The position numbers were made by a program, and so were the translations under genes. Of a stretch of DNA of 64,000 nucleotides, positions 1 through 8,525 are shown piece by piece (within the stretch, counting starts at the first letter, position 1; every line of letters begins with the position of its first letter). Origin of the DNA: Kribbella sandramycini (GTDB lineage: Bacteria; Actinomycetota; Actinomycetes; Propionibacteriales; Kribbellaceae). The stretch is from positions 248,001 to 312,000 of the forward strand of contig NZ_JABJRC010000009.1 of NCBI RefSeq assembly GCF_013131805.1. The letters are read 5' to 3'. The notes beneath the pieces were generated by a model. It saw only the letters and a list, made by a program, of their open reading frames with translations, was not told the DNA's origin and made no database searches.

Positions 1-351
1 TTGTTGCAGCACTACCAGAGTGGGGCGCAGACGCGGCGGGTACCGGAGCTGGCCGAGTCGGAGCCAGAGGTGTTCGTCGAGATTCACCCGCGGGTTGCGG
101 CGCAGTTGGGGATCGCGGACGGGCGGCCGGTTCAGCTGCGGACTGCGCGCGGGTCGATGGTGCTACCGGCTCGGGTGACGACCGACGTCCGTCCGGACAC
201 CGTCTTCGTGCCCTTCCACTACGGCGGTGCGGGTGCGGTGAACGAGCTGACGAACGACGTACTGGACCCGGTGTCGCGGATGCCGGAGTTCAAGGCCTGT
301 GCGGTCGAGGTGACGGCTGCGGCGCTGCCGGTGGCGGAGGTGTCCGCATGA
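1..351 (+). CDS. Assimilatory nitrate reductase (molybdopterin oxidoreductase), C-terminal fragment
   Basis: This is the last 116 residues of a molybdopterin oxidoreductase; the gene begins before the window. The residues match the molydopterin-dinucleotide-binding beta-barrel domain that closes this family, with the run HPRVAAQLGIADG, then VQLRTARGS and the cofactor-contacting VPFHYGG. In bacteria with this layout the enzyme is the cytoplasmic assimilatory nitrate reductase, which reduces nitrate to nitrite. Its stop codon overlaps the start of the next gene by four bases (ATGA), so it is co-translated with the electron-transfer protein and nitrite reductase that follow. The family is clear; the exact subtype rests on the neighbours. 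Confidence 0.85.
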   Translation: MLQHYQSGAQTRRVPELAESEPEVFVEIHPRVAAQLGIADGRPVQLRTARGSMVLPARVTTDVRPDTVFVPFHYGGAGAVNELTNDVLDPVSRMPEFKACAVEVTAAALPVAEVSA

Positions 352-3300
352 GCGAGCGCGTGGTGATCATCGGCGGCGGCATGGCCGGGCGGCGGTTGGA
401 GCAGCTGCTGCCGTCGTACGACGTGACCGTGCTGGGGAACGAGGTGTCGTACCACCGGCACCGACTGACCGAGTACGTCGCCGGCCGTGCACCCGCACCC
501 GTGTTGGGAACCGAGCCGGTGACGACAGTGGTCGCAGTCGACCGAGGTCGGCGGGTGGTGACGGACTCTGCCGGTTCGGAGTGGTCGTACGACCACCTGG
601 TCTTCGCAATCGGCGGCGAACCGGTAGTACCCGTCGCTGGGCGAGTGCTGCGCACTGCGGAGGACGCACGCTTGCTCGCCGGGACAGCAGCCCGGCGTGT
701 GGTGGTGCTGGGCGGTGGAGTGCTCGGAGTCGAGACAGCGTGCGCGCTGCGCGGGCGCGGGGTCGCGGTCACGCTGGTACACGACGGCGAGACGCTGTTG
801 AACAAGCAGATGCCGCGTGCAGCTGGGCGGTGGGTCACGCGGGCCTTGCGGCAGCTCGGTATCGAGGTCCTGCTCAACGCGCAGGCCGTCGCGGCACAGG
901 GCACCGTGTTGACTCTTGCGAACGGCCAGCAGATCTTCGGCGAACTTGTCGCGACCTGCGGTGTGCGGCCGCGTGTTGAGTTGGCTGCTGGGCTGACTGT
1001 GCGGAGCGGGATTGTGGTCGACCAGACCATGACCAGCCCGGATGACTCGCGTGTGCACGCGATTGGTGACTGTGCCGAGGTCGATGGTCGGGTCAGCGGG
1101 ACTGTGGCGTCGGCGTGGGCGCATGCGGAGGCCCTCGCCAGTTGGCTGGAGAGCGGGACCCGGACTGAGCTCGCGCCGGAGGTGATTCGGCTGACGGCCG
1201 GTGCGCTCGACGTACTGGTGTTGGGCGACCAGGAGGCCGAAGGCGAGGAGGTCCGGCTCGAGGACGGCGATCGGTGGGTTCGGGCTGTTCTGAAGGACGG
1301 CGTGGTGCGGGCTGCGGTGGCTGTGGGCGCACCGGAGGTTGCGGCCGAGTTGGTGCTGCTGGCGGACCGTGGGACGCCGGTGGTGGCCGACGGGCTGTTG
1401 GCGGACCCCGTCGTACCGCAGCAGAAAGCGGTCACTGTGTGCCGCTGTAACGGAGTGACCAGGGCGGCTCTTGAGGCGGCCTGGCGTGGAGGTGCCGACA
1501 GTGTCGCCGGCATCGCCGCCACGACCCGGGCGACGACCGGGTGCGGCAGTTGCACCGGCGCGGTCGGGGAGTTGCTCGACCGGTTCCGCCGCGGCGAGAC
1601 CGAACCAGTACCGGCCAGGAGGGCGACGATGACAGAGCTGAGCAAGGCCCGGCACGTTGTAGTGGTGGGCGGCGGGATGGTCGCGCACCGACTGGTGGAG
1701 GCGCTGCGAGCCCGTGACACCGGTGTGGAGTGGCGCATCACCGTGCTGGCCGAAGAGCCGCGACTTCCGTACGACCGCGTCGCACTGACCAGCTACTTCT
1801 CCGGCCGCGACCCACACGACCTGGCCCTCGGCGACCCCGAGCTGTGGAACGACCCAGCCGTCGTACTGCGCAAGGGCACGCAGGTGACGGCGATCGATGT
1901 CGACGGGCGCACCGTCACCACCGCGCGCGGGGAGCAGATCGCGTATGACGAACTGGTGCTGGCGACGGGCTCGTCGGCCTTCGTCCCGCCGGTGAAGAAC
2001 AGCGACGCGCAGGGCTGTTTCGTCTGCCGGACCATCGACGACGTAGCCGCACTGCGGACGTACGTCGAACGACTGCGCGGTGAGCGCGAGCAGGTCACCG
2101 GTGTGGTCGTGGGCGGCGGTCTGCTCGGTCTGGAGGCCGCTGGTGCTCTGCGGGCGCTGGGGGCGGCGACGACCGTGGTCGAGTTCGCACCGCGGCTGAT
2201 GCCACTGCAGGTCGATGAGGGTGGCGGCGCGGCGCTGGCCCGGTTGATTCGCGGCCTGGACGTCGACGTCCGGACCTCGACCCAGACCACCCGGGTCAAG
2301 CTGACGTCGCAGGGCGCCGCCCGGGCGATGGCAGTGGCCGACGGCCCGGACCTGCCGGCTGATGTGGTCGTCTTCGCGACCGGCGTCCGTCCGCGCGACG
2401 AGCTGGCCCGGGCTGCGGGGCTGACGATCGGCGAGCGCGGCGGCGTCGTCGTCGACGAGGCCTGCCGGACGTCGGCGCCCGGGGTGTGGGCGATCGGCGA
2501 GGTGGCCTGTATCGACGGCCGCGTCTGGGGATTGGTTGCTCCTGGCAACACCATGGCCGAGATCGTCGCCGATCGGCTGCTCGGCGGGGCGGCGACCTTC
2601 CCCGGGGCGGACACCTCGACCAAACTCAAGCTGCTCGGGGTGGACGTCGCGAGCTTCGGTGACGCGTTCGGTGCGACCGAGGGCGCGCTCGACATCGTCT
2701 ACGCCGACCCGGTGGCCGGTGTGTACAAGAAGCTGGTGCTGTCCGACGATGCGCGCACGCTGCTCGGCGGCATCCTGGTTGGCGACGCTTCGGCGTACTC
2801 AGGGCTGCGCCCGATGGTCGGGCGCGAGCTGGGGGCAGACCCGGCCGGTTTCCTGCTGCCTGAGGGCGCAGCGCCGGTTCAGCTGGAGCTGCCGGACGAC
2901 GCACCGGTTTGCTCGTGTAACAACGTTGCTGCGGGCGCTATTCGCTGTGCGGTCCGTGACGAGGGCTGCGGTGACGTGAAGTCGGTCTGCGGGCGGACCA
3001 AGGCCGGGACGAGCTGCGGGTCCTGTCTGCCGATTGTGAAGACACTGGTGAACGCTGAGCTGCTGAAGGCCGGCGTCGAGGTCAGCAAGGCGCTGTGCGA
3101 GCACTTCAGCCAGTCGCGGGCAGAGCTGTTCGATGTGGTGCGGGTGACTGGGCTGCGCACGTTCAGCGAGATCATCGAGCGGCACGGCACTGGGCGCGGC
3201 TGCGACATCTGCAAGCCTGTGGTCGGTTCCATCCTGGCCAGCATCGATCCGGCCGGGCATGTCCTCGACCGCGAGCGGGCGCCGCTGCAGGACACCAACG

Positions 3301-4211
3301 ACCACGTGATGGCCAACATGCAGAAGGACGGCACGTACTCCGTCGTCCCGCGAATCCCCGGTGGCGAGATCACTCCGGAGGGACTGATCACGATCGGCGA
3401 GGTGGCGCGTGACTTCGGGCTCTACACGAAGATCACCGGCGGTCAGCGGGTCGACCTGTTCGGGGCGCGGATCGAGCAACTGCCGGCCATCTGGAAGCGG
3501 CTGGTAGATGCGGGCTTCGAATCGGGTCACGCGTACGGCAAGGCGTTGCGGACGGTGAAGTCGTGTGTCGGCTCCACCTGGTGCCGGTACGGCGTACAGG
3601 ACTCGGTCGGGATGGCCATTGCGCTGGAGCTGCGCTACCGCGGGCTGCGGTCACCGCACAAGCTGAAGCTCGGGGTGTCCGGCTGCGCGCGGGAGTGCGC
3701 CGAGGCACGCGGCAAGGACGTCGGCATCATTGCCACCGAGAACGGCTGGAACCTGTACGTCGGTGGCAACGGCGGTATGACCCCGCGGCACGCGGAGCTA
3801 CTCGCCTCGGATCTGTCGGATGCCGAACTGACCCAAGCGATCGACCGCTTCCTCATGTACTACGTCCGGACCGGCGACCGGTTGCAGCGGACGTCGGTGT
3901 GGATCCGGGAGATCGAAGGCGGACTGGACCACGTGCGGGACGTCGTACTGAACGACAGCCTCGGGATTGCTGCCGACCTGGACGCTGCGATGGCCGAACA
4001 CGTCGGTGCGTACGTCGATGAGTGGCGGGCCACGCTGGAGGACCCGGAGAAGCTTGCGCGCTTCGTGTCGTTCGTGAATGCACCTGACCAGCCGGACGAG
4101 GACCTGCGCTACGTGGTCGAACGCAACCAGCCGCGCCCGGCCACCCCGGCCGAACGCGGACAGCTGGAGCCGGTGCTGCTCGCCGGCCCCCGATTGGAGG
4201 TACGTCGATGA
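348..4211 (+). CDS. nirB: In-frame fusion: FAD/[2Fe-2S] oxidoreductase plus nitrite reductase large subunit NirB
   Basis: One open frame of 1287 codons carries two proteins. Residues 1-427 are an FAD-dependent oxidoreductase (VVIIGGGMAG at the start, an NAD motif near VVVLGGGVLG) with a BFD-type [2Fe-2S] site at C365, C367, C399 and C402. It resembles the electron donor of assimilatory nitrate reductase. Residues 428-1287 (860 residues, a normal NirB length) are the NADH-dependent nitrite reductase large subunit. This part has a second FAD/NAD module, a BFD domain starting at C855/C857, and a ferredoxin-like siroheme domain with the [4Fe-4S]/siroheme cysteines C1073, C1079, C1113 and C1117. 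It reduces nitrite to ammonium with NirD. In related genomes these are normally separate genes. A strong internal ribosome site sits before codon 428, so NirB may also be made alone. Overlaps the upstream and downstream genes by four bases. Confidence 0.9.
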   Translation: MSERVVIIGGGMAGRRLEQLLPSYDVTVLGNEVSYHRHRLTEYVAGRAPAPVLGTEPVTTVVAVDRGRRVVTDSAGSEWSYDHLVFAIGGEPVVPVAGRVLRTAEDARLLAGTAARRVVVLGGGVLGVETACALRGRGVAVTLVHDGETLLNKQMPRAAGRWVTRALRQLGIEVLLNAQAVAAQGTVLTLANGQQIFGELVATCGVRPRVELAAGLTVRSGIVVDQTMTSPDDSRVHAIGDCAEVDGRVSGTVASAWAHAEALASWLESGTRTELAPEVIRLTAGALDVLVLGDQEAEGEEVRLEDGDRWVRAVLKDGVVRAAVAVGAPEVAAELVLLADRGTPVVADGLLADPVVPQQKAVTVCRCNGVTRAALEAAWRGGADSVAGIAATTRATTGCGSCTGAVGELLDRFRRGETEPVPARRATMTELSKARHVVVVGGGMVAHRLVEALRARDTGVEWRITVLAEEPRLPYDRVALTSYFSGRDPHDLALGDPELWNDPAVVLRKGTQVTAIDVDGRTVTTARGEQIAYDELVLATGSSAFVPPVKNSDAQGCFVCRTIDDVAALRTYVERLRGEREQVTGVVVGGGLLGLEAAGALRALGAATTVVEFAPRLMPLQVDEGGGAALARLIRGLDVDVRTSTQTTRVKLTSQGAARAMAVADGPDLPADVVVFATGVRPRDELARAAGLTIGERGGVVVDEACRTSAPGVWAIGEVACIDGRVWGLVAPGNTMAEIVADRLLGGAATFPGADTSTKLKLLGVDVASFGDAFGATEGALDIVYADPVAGVYKKLVLSDDARTLLGGILVGDASAYSGLRPMVGRELGADPAGFLLPEGAAPVQLELPDDAPVCSCNNVAAGAIRCAVRDEGCGDVKSVCGRTKAGTSCGSCLPIVKTLVNAELLKAGVEVSKALCEHFSQSRAELFDVVRVTGLRTFSEIIERHGTGRGCDICKPVVGSILASIDPAGHVLDRERAPLQDTNDHVMANMQKDGTYSVVPRIPGGEITPEGLITIGEVARDFGLYTKITGGQRVDLFGARIEQLPAIWKRLVDAGFESGHAYGKALRTVKSCVGSTWCRYGVQDSVGMAIALELRYRGLRSPHKLKLGVSGCARECAEARGKDVGIIATENGWNLYVGGNGGMTPRHAELLASDLSDAELTQAIDRFLMYYVRTGDRLQRTSVWIREIEGGLDHVRDVVLNDSLGIAADLDAAMAEHVGAYVDEWRATLEDPEKLARFVSFVNAPDQPDEDLRYVVERNQPRPATPAERGQLEPVLLAGPRLEVRR
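1617..1631 (+). promoter_or_regulatory. Internal ribosome binding site and ATG for separate NirB
   Basis: The sequence AGGAGGG at 1617-1623 is followed by five bases and then ATG at 1629, in the same frame as the upstream oxidoreductase. The protein from this ATG begins MTELSKARHVVVVGGGM, a normal NirB amino end. No stop codon separates it from the upstream module. Confidence 0.7.
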
Positions 4212-4561
4212 GTGTCGTAGCCGTGGGGTCGACGGTGGTGTGCCGGTACGACGTACTGCTGCCGGAGCGCGGGGTGGCGGCGCTGGCCGGTGGTGTGCAG
4301 ATTGCGCTGTTCCGCACGCACGACGGGGCTGTGTACGCGATCGGCAACCAGGATCCGTTCAGCGGGGCGAACGTGATGTCACGCGGGATCGTCGGGGACC
4401 GCGGCGACGTGCCGACGGTGGCGTCGCCGATGTTCAAGCAGGTCTTCGATCTGCGCACCGGGGTGTGTTTGGACGATCCGGCGGTCGCGCTGCCGGTCTA
4501 TCCGGTCGAGGTCGTCGACGGGATGGTTCGGGTAGGGGAGAACGGTGACAGCGAACAGTAG
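4208..4561 (+). CDS. nirD: Nitrite reductase small subunit NirD
   Basis: This 117-residue protein is the Rieske-fold small subunit that works with NirB in the cytoplasm to reduce nitrite to ammonium. It shows the family landmarks: ALFRTHDGAVYAIGNQDPFSGANVMSRGIVG in the middle region and SPMFKQVFDLRTGVCLDDP towards the end. Like other NirD proteins it lacks the Cys-His cluster ligands of true Rieske proteins, so it carries no iron-sulfur cluster. The start overlaps the nirB stop by four bases. Its 3' end overlaps the next gene by 17 bases, so the operon is translationally coupled throughout. Confidence 0.93.
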   Translation: MSVVAVGSTVVCRYDVLLPERGVAALAGGVQIALFRTHDGAVYAIGNQDPFSGANVMSRGIVGDRGDVPTVASPMFKQVFDLRTGVCLDDPAVALPVYPVEVVDGMVRVGENGDSEQ

Positions 4562-5678
4562 GCCGGGTCCGCTCAGCGGGTGCACGATCGCGGTGACCGC
4601 GCACCGGCGGGCGGACGACCTGATCGCGTCGTTCGAGCGCCGCGGCGCCAAGGTGCTGCATGCGCCGACGCTGCAGATCGTGCCGGTCGCCGACGATCAC
4701 GCGTTGATCGAGGCGACCCGGCGGGTGATCGCCAACCCGCCGGACGACGTCGTCGTCACCACCGCGGTCGGATTCCGCGGTTGGGTCGAGGCTGCGGACA
4801 CTGCGGGGCTGGCGGCCGATCTGCTCGGGACGCTGGAGCAGGCGCGGCTGCTGGCGCGCGGTCCGAAGGCGCGGGGTGCGATTCGGGCTGCTGGGCTCGT
4901 GGAGCACTGGTCGGCGCGGTCGGAGACGACGGCTGAGGTCGTCGAGTGGCTGCGCGCAGAAGGCGTGCAGGGGCGGAAGATCGTCGTCCAGTTGCACGGA
5001 CTGTCGGATCCGGGCCTGATGGACGCGCTGCGGAGTGCCGGCGCGTCTGTGCGCGGGCTGGAGGTCTACCGCTGGGGGCCGGCACCGGATGCGGCTGTGG
5101 TCGAGCGGGTGATTGGACAGGTCTGCACAGGTGCAGTCGACGCCGTCGTCCACACGTCGGCGCCTGGCGCACAGGCGATGCTCGACGCCGCGGCCCTCAC
5201 CGGCCAGTACGACGCTCTGATCGCAGCTCTTCGTACTGGTCGCGTCCTGAACGCCTGTGTCGGTCCGGTTACCGCGGCGCCGTTCGTGAATCTTGGCCTC
5301 GAACCGCTGGTTCCGGACCGCTACCGGCTCGGCGCGCTCATCCGCATCGTCACCGACCGCCTCACCGACGAGAACGCCCGCTCGATCGAAACCGAGTTCG
5401 GCCTGCTCGTGATCCGTGGCGGCGCCGCTGTGCTCGACGGCGTCGTCCTGCCGCTGGGCCCTGGCCCCCGCGCCGTCCTGGCCGCTCTCGTCGCTGCCGG
5501 CGGTGACGTGGTCTCGCGTCCCGACCTGCTCGCCGTGCTGCCGGGTGCTGAGGACGTCCACGCCGTCGAAGTCACCGTCAACCGCCTCCGCACGGCCGTT
5601 GGTCGCCCCGAGTTGGTCCGCACGGTCGTCCGCCGCGGCTACCGCCTAGCCGCCCAACCAGCCGGAGTCCCCACATGA
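4545..5678 (+). CDS. nnaR: NnaR-like regulator: uroporphyrinogen-III synthase domain with winged-helix DNA-binding domain
   Basis: The first ~260 residues are a uroporphyrinogen-III synthase (HemD) fold, starting at the LSGCTIAVTAHRRADDL region. Residues ~280-375 form an OmpR-type winged helix with LGPGPRAVLAALVAAGGDVVS and the end VRTVVRRGYRL. This architecture is that of NnaR of Streptomyces coelicolor, known to act with GlnR to activate nitrite/nitrate assimilation genes. The HemD domain may sense a tetrapyrrole or still make the siroheme precursor; the sequence cannot decide. It starts inside nirD and overlaps the next gene by four bases, in keeping with a regulator of its own operon and of siroheme supply for NirB. 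Confidence 0.85.
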   Translation: MTANSRPGPLSGCTIAVTAHRRADDLIASFERRGAKVLHAPTLQIVPVADDHALIEATRRVIANPPDDVVVTTAVGFRGWVEAADTAGLAADLLGTLEQARLLARGPKARGAIRAAGLVEHWSARSETTAEVVEWLRAEGVQGRKIVVQLHGLSDPGLMDALRSAGASVRGLEVYRWGPAPDAAVVERVIGQVCTGAVDAVVHTSAPGAQAMLDAAALTGQYDALIAALRTGRVLNACVGPVTAAPFVNLGLEPLVPDRYRLGALIRIVTDRLTDENARSIETEFGLLVIRGGAAVLDGVVLPLGPGPRAVLAALVAAGGDVVSRPDLLAVLPGAEDVHAVEVTVNRLRTAVGRPELVRTVVRRGYRLAAQPAGVPT

Positions 5679-6361
5679 GTGTTGATTTGGTTGCGGTCGC
5701 CCACGGAACCGCCGACCCACGGGGACTGCAGGTCGTACATCAGCTGGTGCGCCAGATGGCTCGGCTGCGGCCTGAGCTCCCGGTCTCACTCGGCTTCGTC
5801 GATGTGGTCGGGCCTGCATTGCCAGGACTGGTCAGACGGGTAATGGCTGACACCGAGCACGCCGTACTGGTCCCACTGCTGTTGTCGAGCGGCTACCACG
5901 TGCGCGTCGACATCGGCGCGCAGACAGCGCAGTACCCGACCCGCCTGACCGCAGCCCCCGCACTCGGCCCGCATCCGTTGTTGGCCGACGTACTGGCGGA
6001 TCGGCTCGGCAACCTCTCCCGCACCGACCACGTCGTACTAGCGGCAGCCGGCTCCAGCGACCCGCGCGCACAGGCCGACTGCGAGCGGACCGCAGCCCTC
6101 CTGCATGCACGCATCCAGCGCCCGGTCACCGTGGCCTACCTGGCTGGTCGTGGCCGACGGCTACCAGCTGTCCTTGCCACCACACCCGGTCGCTTGGCAG
6201 TCGCCAACTACTTGCTTGCCCCCGGCTACTTCTCCGACCGCCTGCACAGCCTGGCCGCGGGCCACCGCGTCAGCGCACCGCTCGGAGCCGACCCGCGCCT
6301 CGCCCGGCTGGCGCTCAGCCGCTACGACGCGGCGCTCCGCGGTGTACCCCTGGCGGTCTAG
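5675..6361 (+). CDS. Sirohydrochlorin chelatase (CbiX/SirB family)
   Basis: A 228-residue CbiX-type chelatase. The amino end LVAVAHGTADPRGLQVV contains the metal-binding His of the family, and a second chelatase-like half starts near VVLAAAGSSDPRAQADCERTA, giving the usual two-domain layout. It inserts Fe(II) (or Co(II)) into sirohydrochlorin. Next to nirBD the likely product is siroheme, the cofactor of NirB. It is the last gene of the nitrate/nitrite operon, overlapping nnaR by four bases, and is followed by a 47-base gap before an unrelated sigma factor gene. Confidence 0.88.
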   Translation: MSVDLVAVAHGTADPRGLQVVHQLVRQMARLRPELPVSLGFVDVVGPALPGLVRRVMADTEHAVLVPLLLSSGYHVRVDIGAQTAQYPTRLTAAPALGPHPLLADVLADRLGNLSRTDHVVLAAAGSSDPRAQADCERTAALLHARIQRPVTVAYLAGRGRRLPAVLATTPGRLAVANYLLAPGYFSDRLHSLAAGHRVSAPLGADPRLARLALSRYDAALRGVPLAV

Positions 6362-6408
6362 CCTGCAATTGGCGTGAACGTCCCGGGCGCCAGCGGGCAA
6401 CCAGGGGT

Positions 6409-7011
6409 ATGACATTGACCGAAACGACCGATTCCGTGGCCGCGGAGCCGCCACCGGAGCTGGTGGGGGACCGTCCGCAGCTGGACGGGCCTGCGGTGGC
6501 GGAGGAGTTCGCCCGGCTGTTCGACCAGTATGCCGCGCCGATGCACCGGTACCTGGCGCGGCGGGTCGGCACGGAACAGGCCCACGACCTGGTGAGCGAG
6601 ACCTTCCTGGCGGCGTACCGGCAGCGTGAGACCTACGACCCGGCCCTGGCCGCGGTGAAGGCCTGGCTGTACGGCATCGCCACCAACCTGGCCCGGCGGC
6701 ACGTCCGGCAGGAGGTGCGTGGTCTGCAGGCCACCGCCCGCGCCGTACGCCGGGAGCCGGACGAGCTGGCCGCGCACGACGGCCGGATCGCCGACCGGGT
6801 GGACGCCGAGAACCTGGCTCGCCAGATCGCCCCCGCCATCGCGGACCTGTCCGAGGGTGACCGCGACGTCCTGCTGCTGACCTCCTGGGCCGGTCTGACC
6901 ACGGTCGAAGTGGCCGACGCGCTCGGTATCCCGGTCGGGACCGTCCGCTCGCGCCTGCACCGGGTCCGCCGCCAACTTCGCACCCTGACCGAGGGGAACC
7001 GCCATGCCTGA
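6409..7011 (+). CDS. ECF-type RNA polymerase sigma factor
   Basis: A 200-residue sigma factor with region 2 at about residues 30-100 (LFDQYAAPMHRYLARRVG, then DLVSETFLAAYRQ) and region 4 at about 140-195 (LSEGDRDVLLLTSWAGLT, VADALGIPVGTVRSRLHRVR). It would direct RNA polymerase to a small regulon. Its end overlaps the start of the next gene by eight bases, so the two are made together; the next gene product is a membrane-anchored protein and a likely regulator of this factor. No stress signal can be read from the sequence. Confidence 0.9.
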   Translation: MTLTETTDSVAAEPPPELVGDRPQLDGPAVAEEFARLFDQYAAPMHRYLARRVGTEQAHDLVSETFLAAYRQRETYDPALAAVKAWLYGIATNLARRHVRQEVRGLQATARAVRREPDELAAHDGRIADRVDAENLARQIAPAIADLSEGDRDVLLLTSWAGLTTVEVADALGIPVGTVRSRLHRVRRQLRTLTEGNRHA

Positions 7012-8029
7012 CCTGCACTCCACCGACGACCTCGACCGGGCCCTGTCCGCCCTGAACGACGACGTCCAGACCGACCCCGTACGCCTTGAGCAGACCCGCG
7101 CCGCCTTCCTCGGCGCCATCACCCAGGAGCCCCTCATGACGACCGCCACCAAGCCGCACCGCCGCCGTCGCTGGCTGATCGCCACCGCGGCCGCCCTGGC
7201 CCTGGTCGCCGGCGGCTCCCTCTACAGCACCACCCTCGCCGGTGGCTCCGCCGTCGCCGACTCCCTGAACGGCGCCGCCGACCACGTCACCTCGGCCTCC
7301 GACCCGGTGATTCCGGCCGGCAAGTACAAGAAGCTCACCGGCCGCGCCTGGACCGGCGTCTACTCGGAGATCCGCGGCGGCGGCCTGCAGTGGATGGAGG
7401 AGTCGGTGACCGAGGTCTGGATCCCCGCCGACGTCCGCGGCACCTGGTACAAGCGCGAGACCAACACCGGCCGCCACCAGTGGATCGACGGCAACGACGA
7501 GCTGGCCCGCAAGAACGGCATCACCTTCAAGCGCTCCTCGACCACCAGCACCGCCAAGTGCGGCGCCTTCTTCGGCGGCGGCCTCTGCGGCGCCAACGGC
7601 GGCTGGCAGGACCCGTCCCTCGACTGGCTCAAGGGCCTCCCCAAGGACTCCAAGGCCCTCTACAAGCGCCTCGACAAGGACGCCCCCGGCCGGCTCGAAG
7701 GCAACTCCCGCGGCGAGACCCAGCTCCTCGTCTACGCCAACGACGCCCTCCGCTCCGGCGTCGTCCCCGCCGAGACCCGCGCCACCCTCTACCGCGCCCT
7801 CGGCAACCTCAAGAACCTCAAGATCGTCGACGGCGCCGTCAACCTCGACGGCCGCGAAGGCGTCGCCTACTCCAGCGACGACGGCTCCCAGCGCGAAGAA
7901 GTCATCATCGACCCCAAGACCGGCGACTACATCGGCAACCGCCAGGTAGCCACCGACGGCCCCCGTAAGGGCAAGACCACCGGCTACACCTCCCTGACCA
8001 CCACCATCGCCCCCGCCCCCTGGAAGTAA
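7004..8029 (+). CDS. CU044_5270-type membrane protein, putative partner of the ECF sigma factor
   Basis: A 341-residue protein with a short cytoplasmic amino end (~50 residues), a basic stretch KPHRRRR and one membrane helix (WLIATAAALALVAGGSLY, about residues 58-76), followed by a large external domain. The layout matches the CU044_5270 family, which sits next to ECF sigma factors in many actinobacteria. Roles as an anti-sigma factor or signal receptor are inferred from position only. The external domain has two cysteines close together (CGAFFGGGLCG), possibly a disulfide. Its last ~400 bases use C-ending codons almost only, unlike the 5' part. Confidence 0.75.
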   Translation: MPDLHSTDDLDRALSALNDDVQTDPVRLEQTRAAFLGAITQEPLMTTATKPHRRRRWLIATAAALALVAGGSLYSTTLAGGSAVADSLNGAADHVTSASDPVIPAGKYKKLTGRAWTGVYSEIRGGGLQWMEESVTEVWIPADVRGTWYKRETNTGRHQWIDGNDELARKNGITFKRSSTTSTAKCGAFFGGGLCGANGGWQDPSLDWLKGLPKDSKALYKRLDKDAPGRLEGNSRGETQLLVYANDALRSGVVPAETRATLYRALGNLKNLKIVDGAVNLDGREGVAYSSDDGSQREEVIIDPKTGDYIGNRQVATDGPRKGKTTGYTSLTTTIAPAPWK

Positions 8030-8066
8030 CCCACCCGGCGCAAGCCCTCCGTGCCCGCTCGGCAGC

Positions 8067-8471
8067 TCAGCCGCGGCGGGTCCGGAGGGCGTCGAGGTCT
8101 GCCTGGCAGCGGGCTTCTACTTCGGCGAGGTCGGTGAGGGTTTGCTCAAGGTCGGCGCGGCGTTGTTCGAGGTCGGCTCGGCGGTGGGCGATCTGGGCGA
8201 GGAGGTAGACGAGTTGGCCTTCTTCGCCGGGGGCGGTGTCGTACATGTCGACGATGGTGGCGATTTCGTCGAGGGAGAAGCCGAGGCGTTTGCCGCGCAG
8301 GATGAGGGCCAGGCGGACGCGGTCGCGGGGGTGGTAGACGCGGACGGTGCCGCGGCGTTCGGGGGTGAGCAGGCCGCGGTCCTCGTAGAAGCGGATCGTG
8401 CGCAGGGTGACGTCGTACTCGGTGGCGAGTTCGGCGATCGTCCAGGTTTCGGCCACCTGGATATTGTGCAT
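8067..8471 (-). CDS. MerR-family regulator, LiuR-like
   Basis: A 134-residue MerR protein. The amino-terminal winged helix is clear (WTIAELATEYDVTLRTIRFYEDRGLLTPER) and is followed by a long coiled coil (LLAQIAHRRADLEQRRADLEQTLTDLAE), the dimer helix. There are no conserved metal-binding cysteines. Similar regulators (LiuR) control branched-chain amino acid and fatty acid breakdown in bacteria. It is transcribed away from an acyl-CoA dehydrogenase/carboxylase pair, and a LiuR-type palindrome lies between them. An alternative GTG start lies five codons inside. Confidence 0.88.
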   Translation of the reverse strand: MHNIQVAETWTIAELATEYDVTLRTIRFYEDRGLLTPERRGTVRVYHPRDRVRLALILRGKRLGFSLDEIATIVDMYDTAPGEEGQLVYLLAQIAHRRADLEQRRADLEQTLTDLAEVEARCQADLDALRTRRG

Positions 8472-8485
8472 GGCACTTACTGTGC

Positions 8486-8500
8486 TTTACGTTTACGTAA
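8486..8500. promoter_or_regulatory. LiuR-type operator palindrome
   Basis: TTTACGTTTACGTAA contains the arms TTACGT and ACGTAA around TT. It lies between the divergent merR start (8471) and the dehydrogenase start (8526). As I recall it, the LiuR motif in proteobacteria is close to TTTACGTTTACGTAAA. Binding by the adjacent MerR protein is inferred. Confidence 0.65.
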
Positions 8501-8525
8501 GCGTCAAGCACAGAGGAGTGCGTAC

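Noticed and set aside
219..1817. Long minus-strand open frames opposite the nirB fusion
   Set aside because: They are mirror frames of a GC-rich coding gene, with low-complexity Arg/Pro/Ala translations and no domain. The plus-strand gene is certain.
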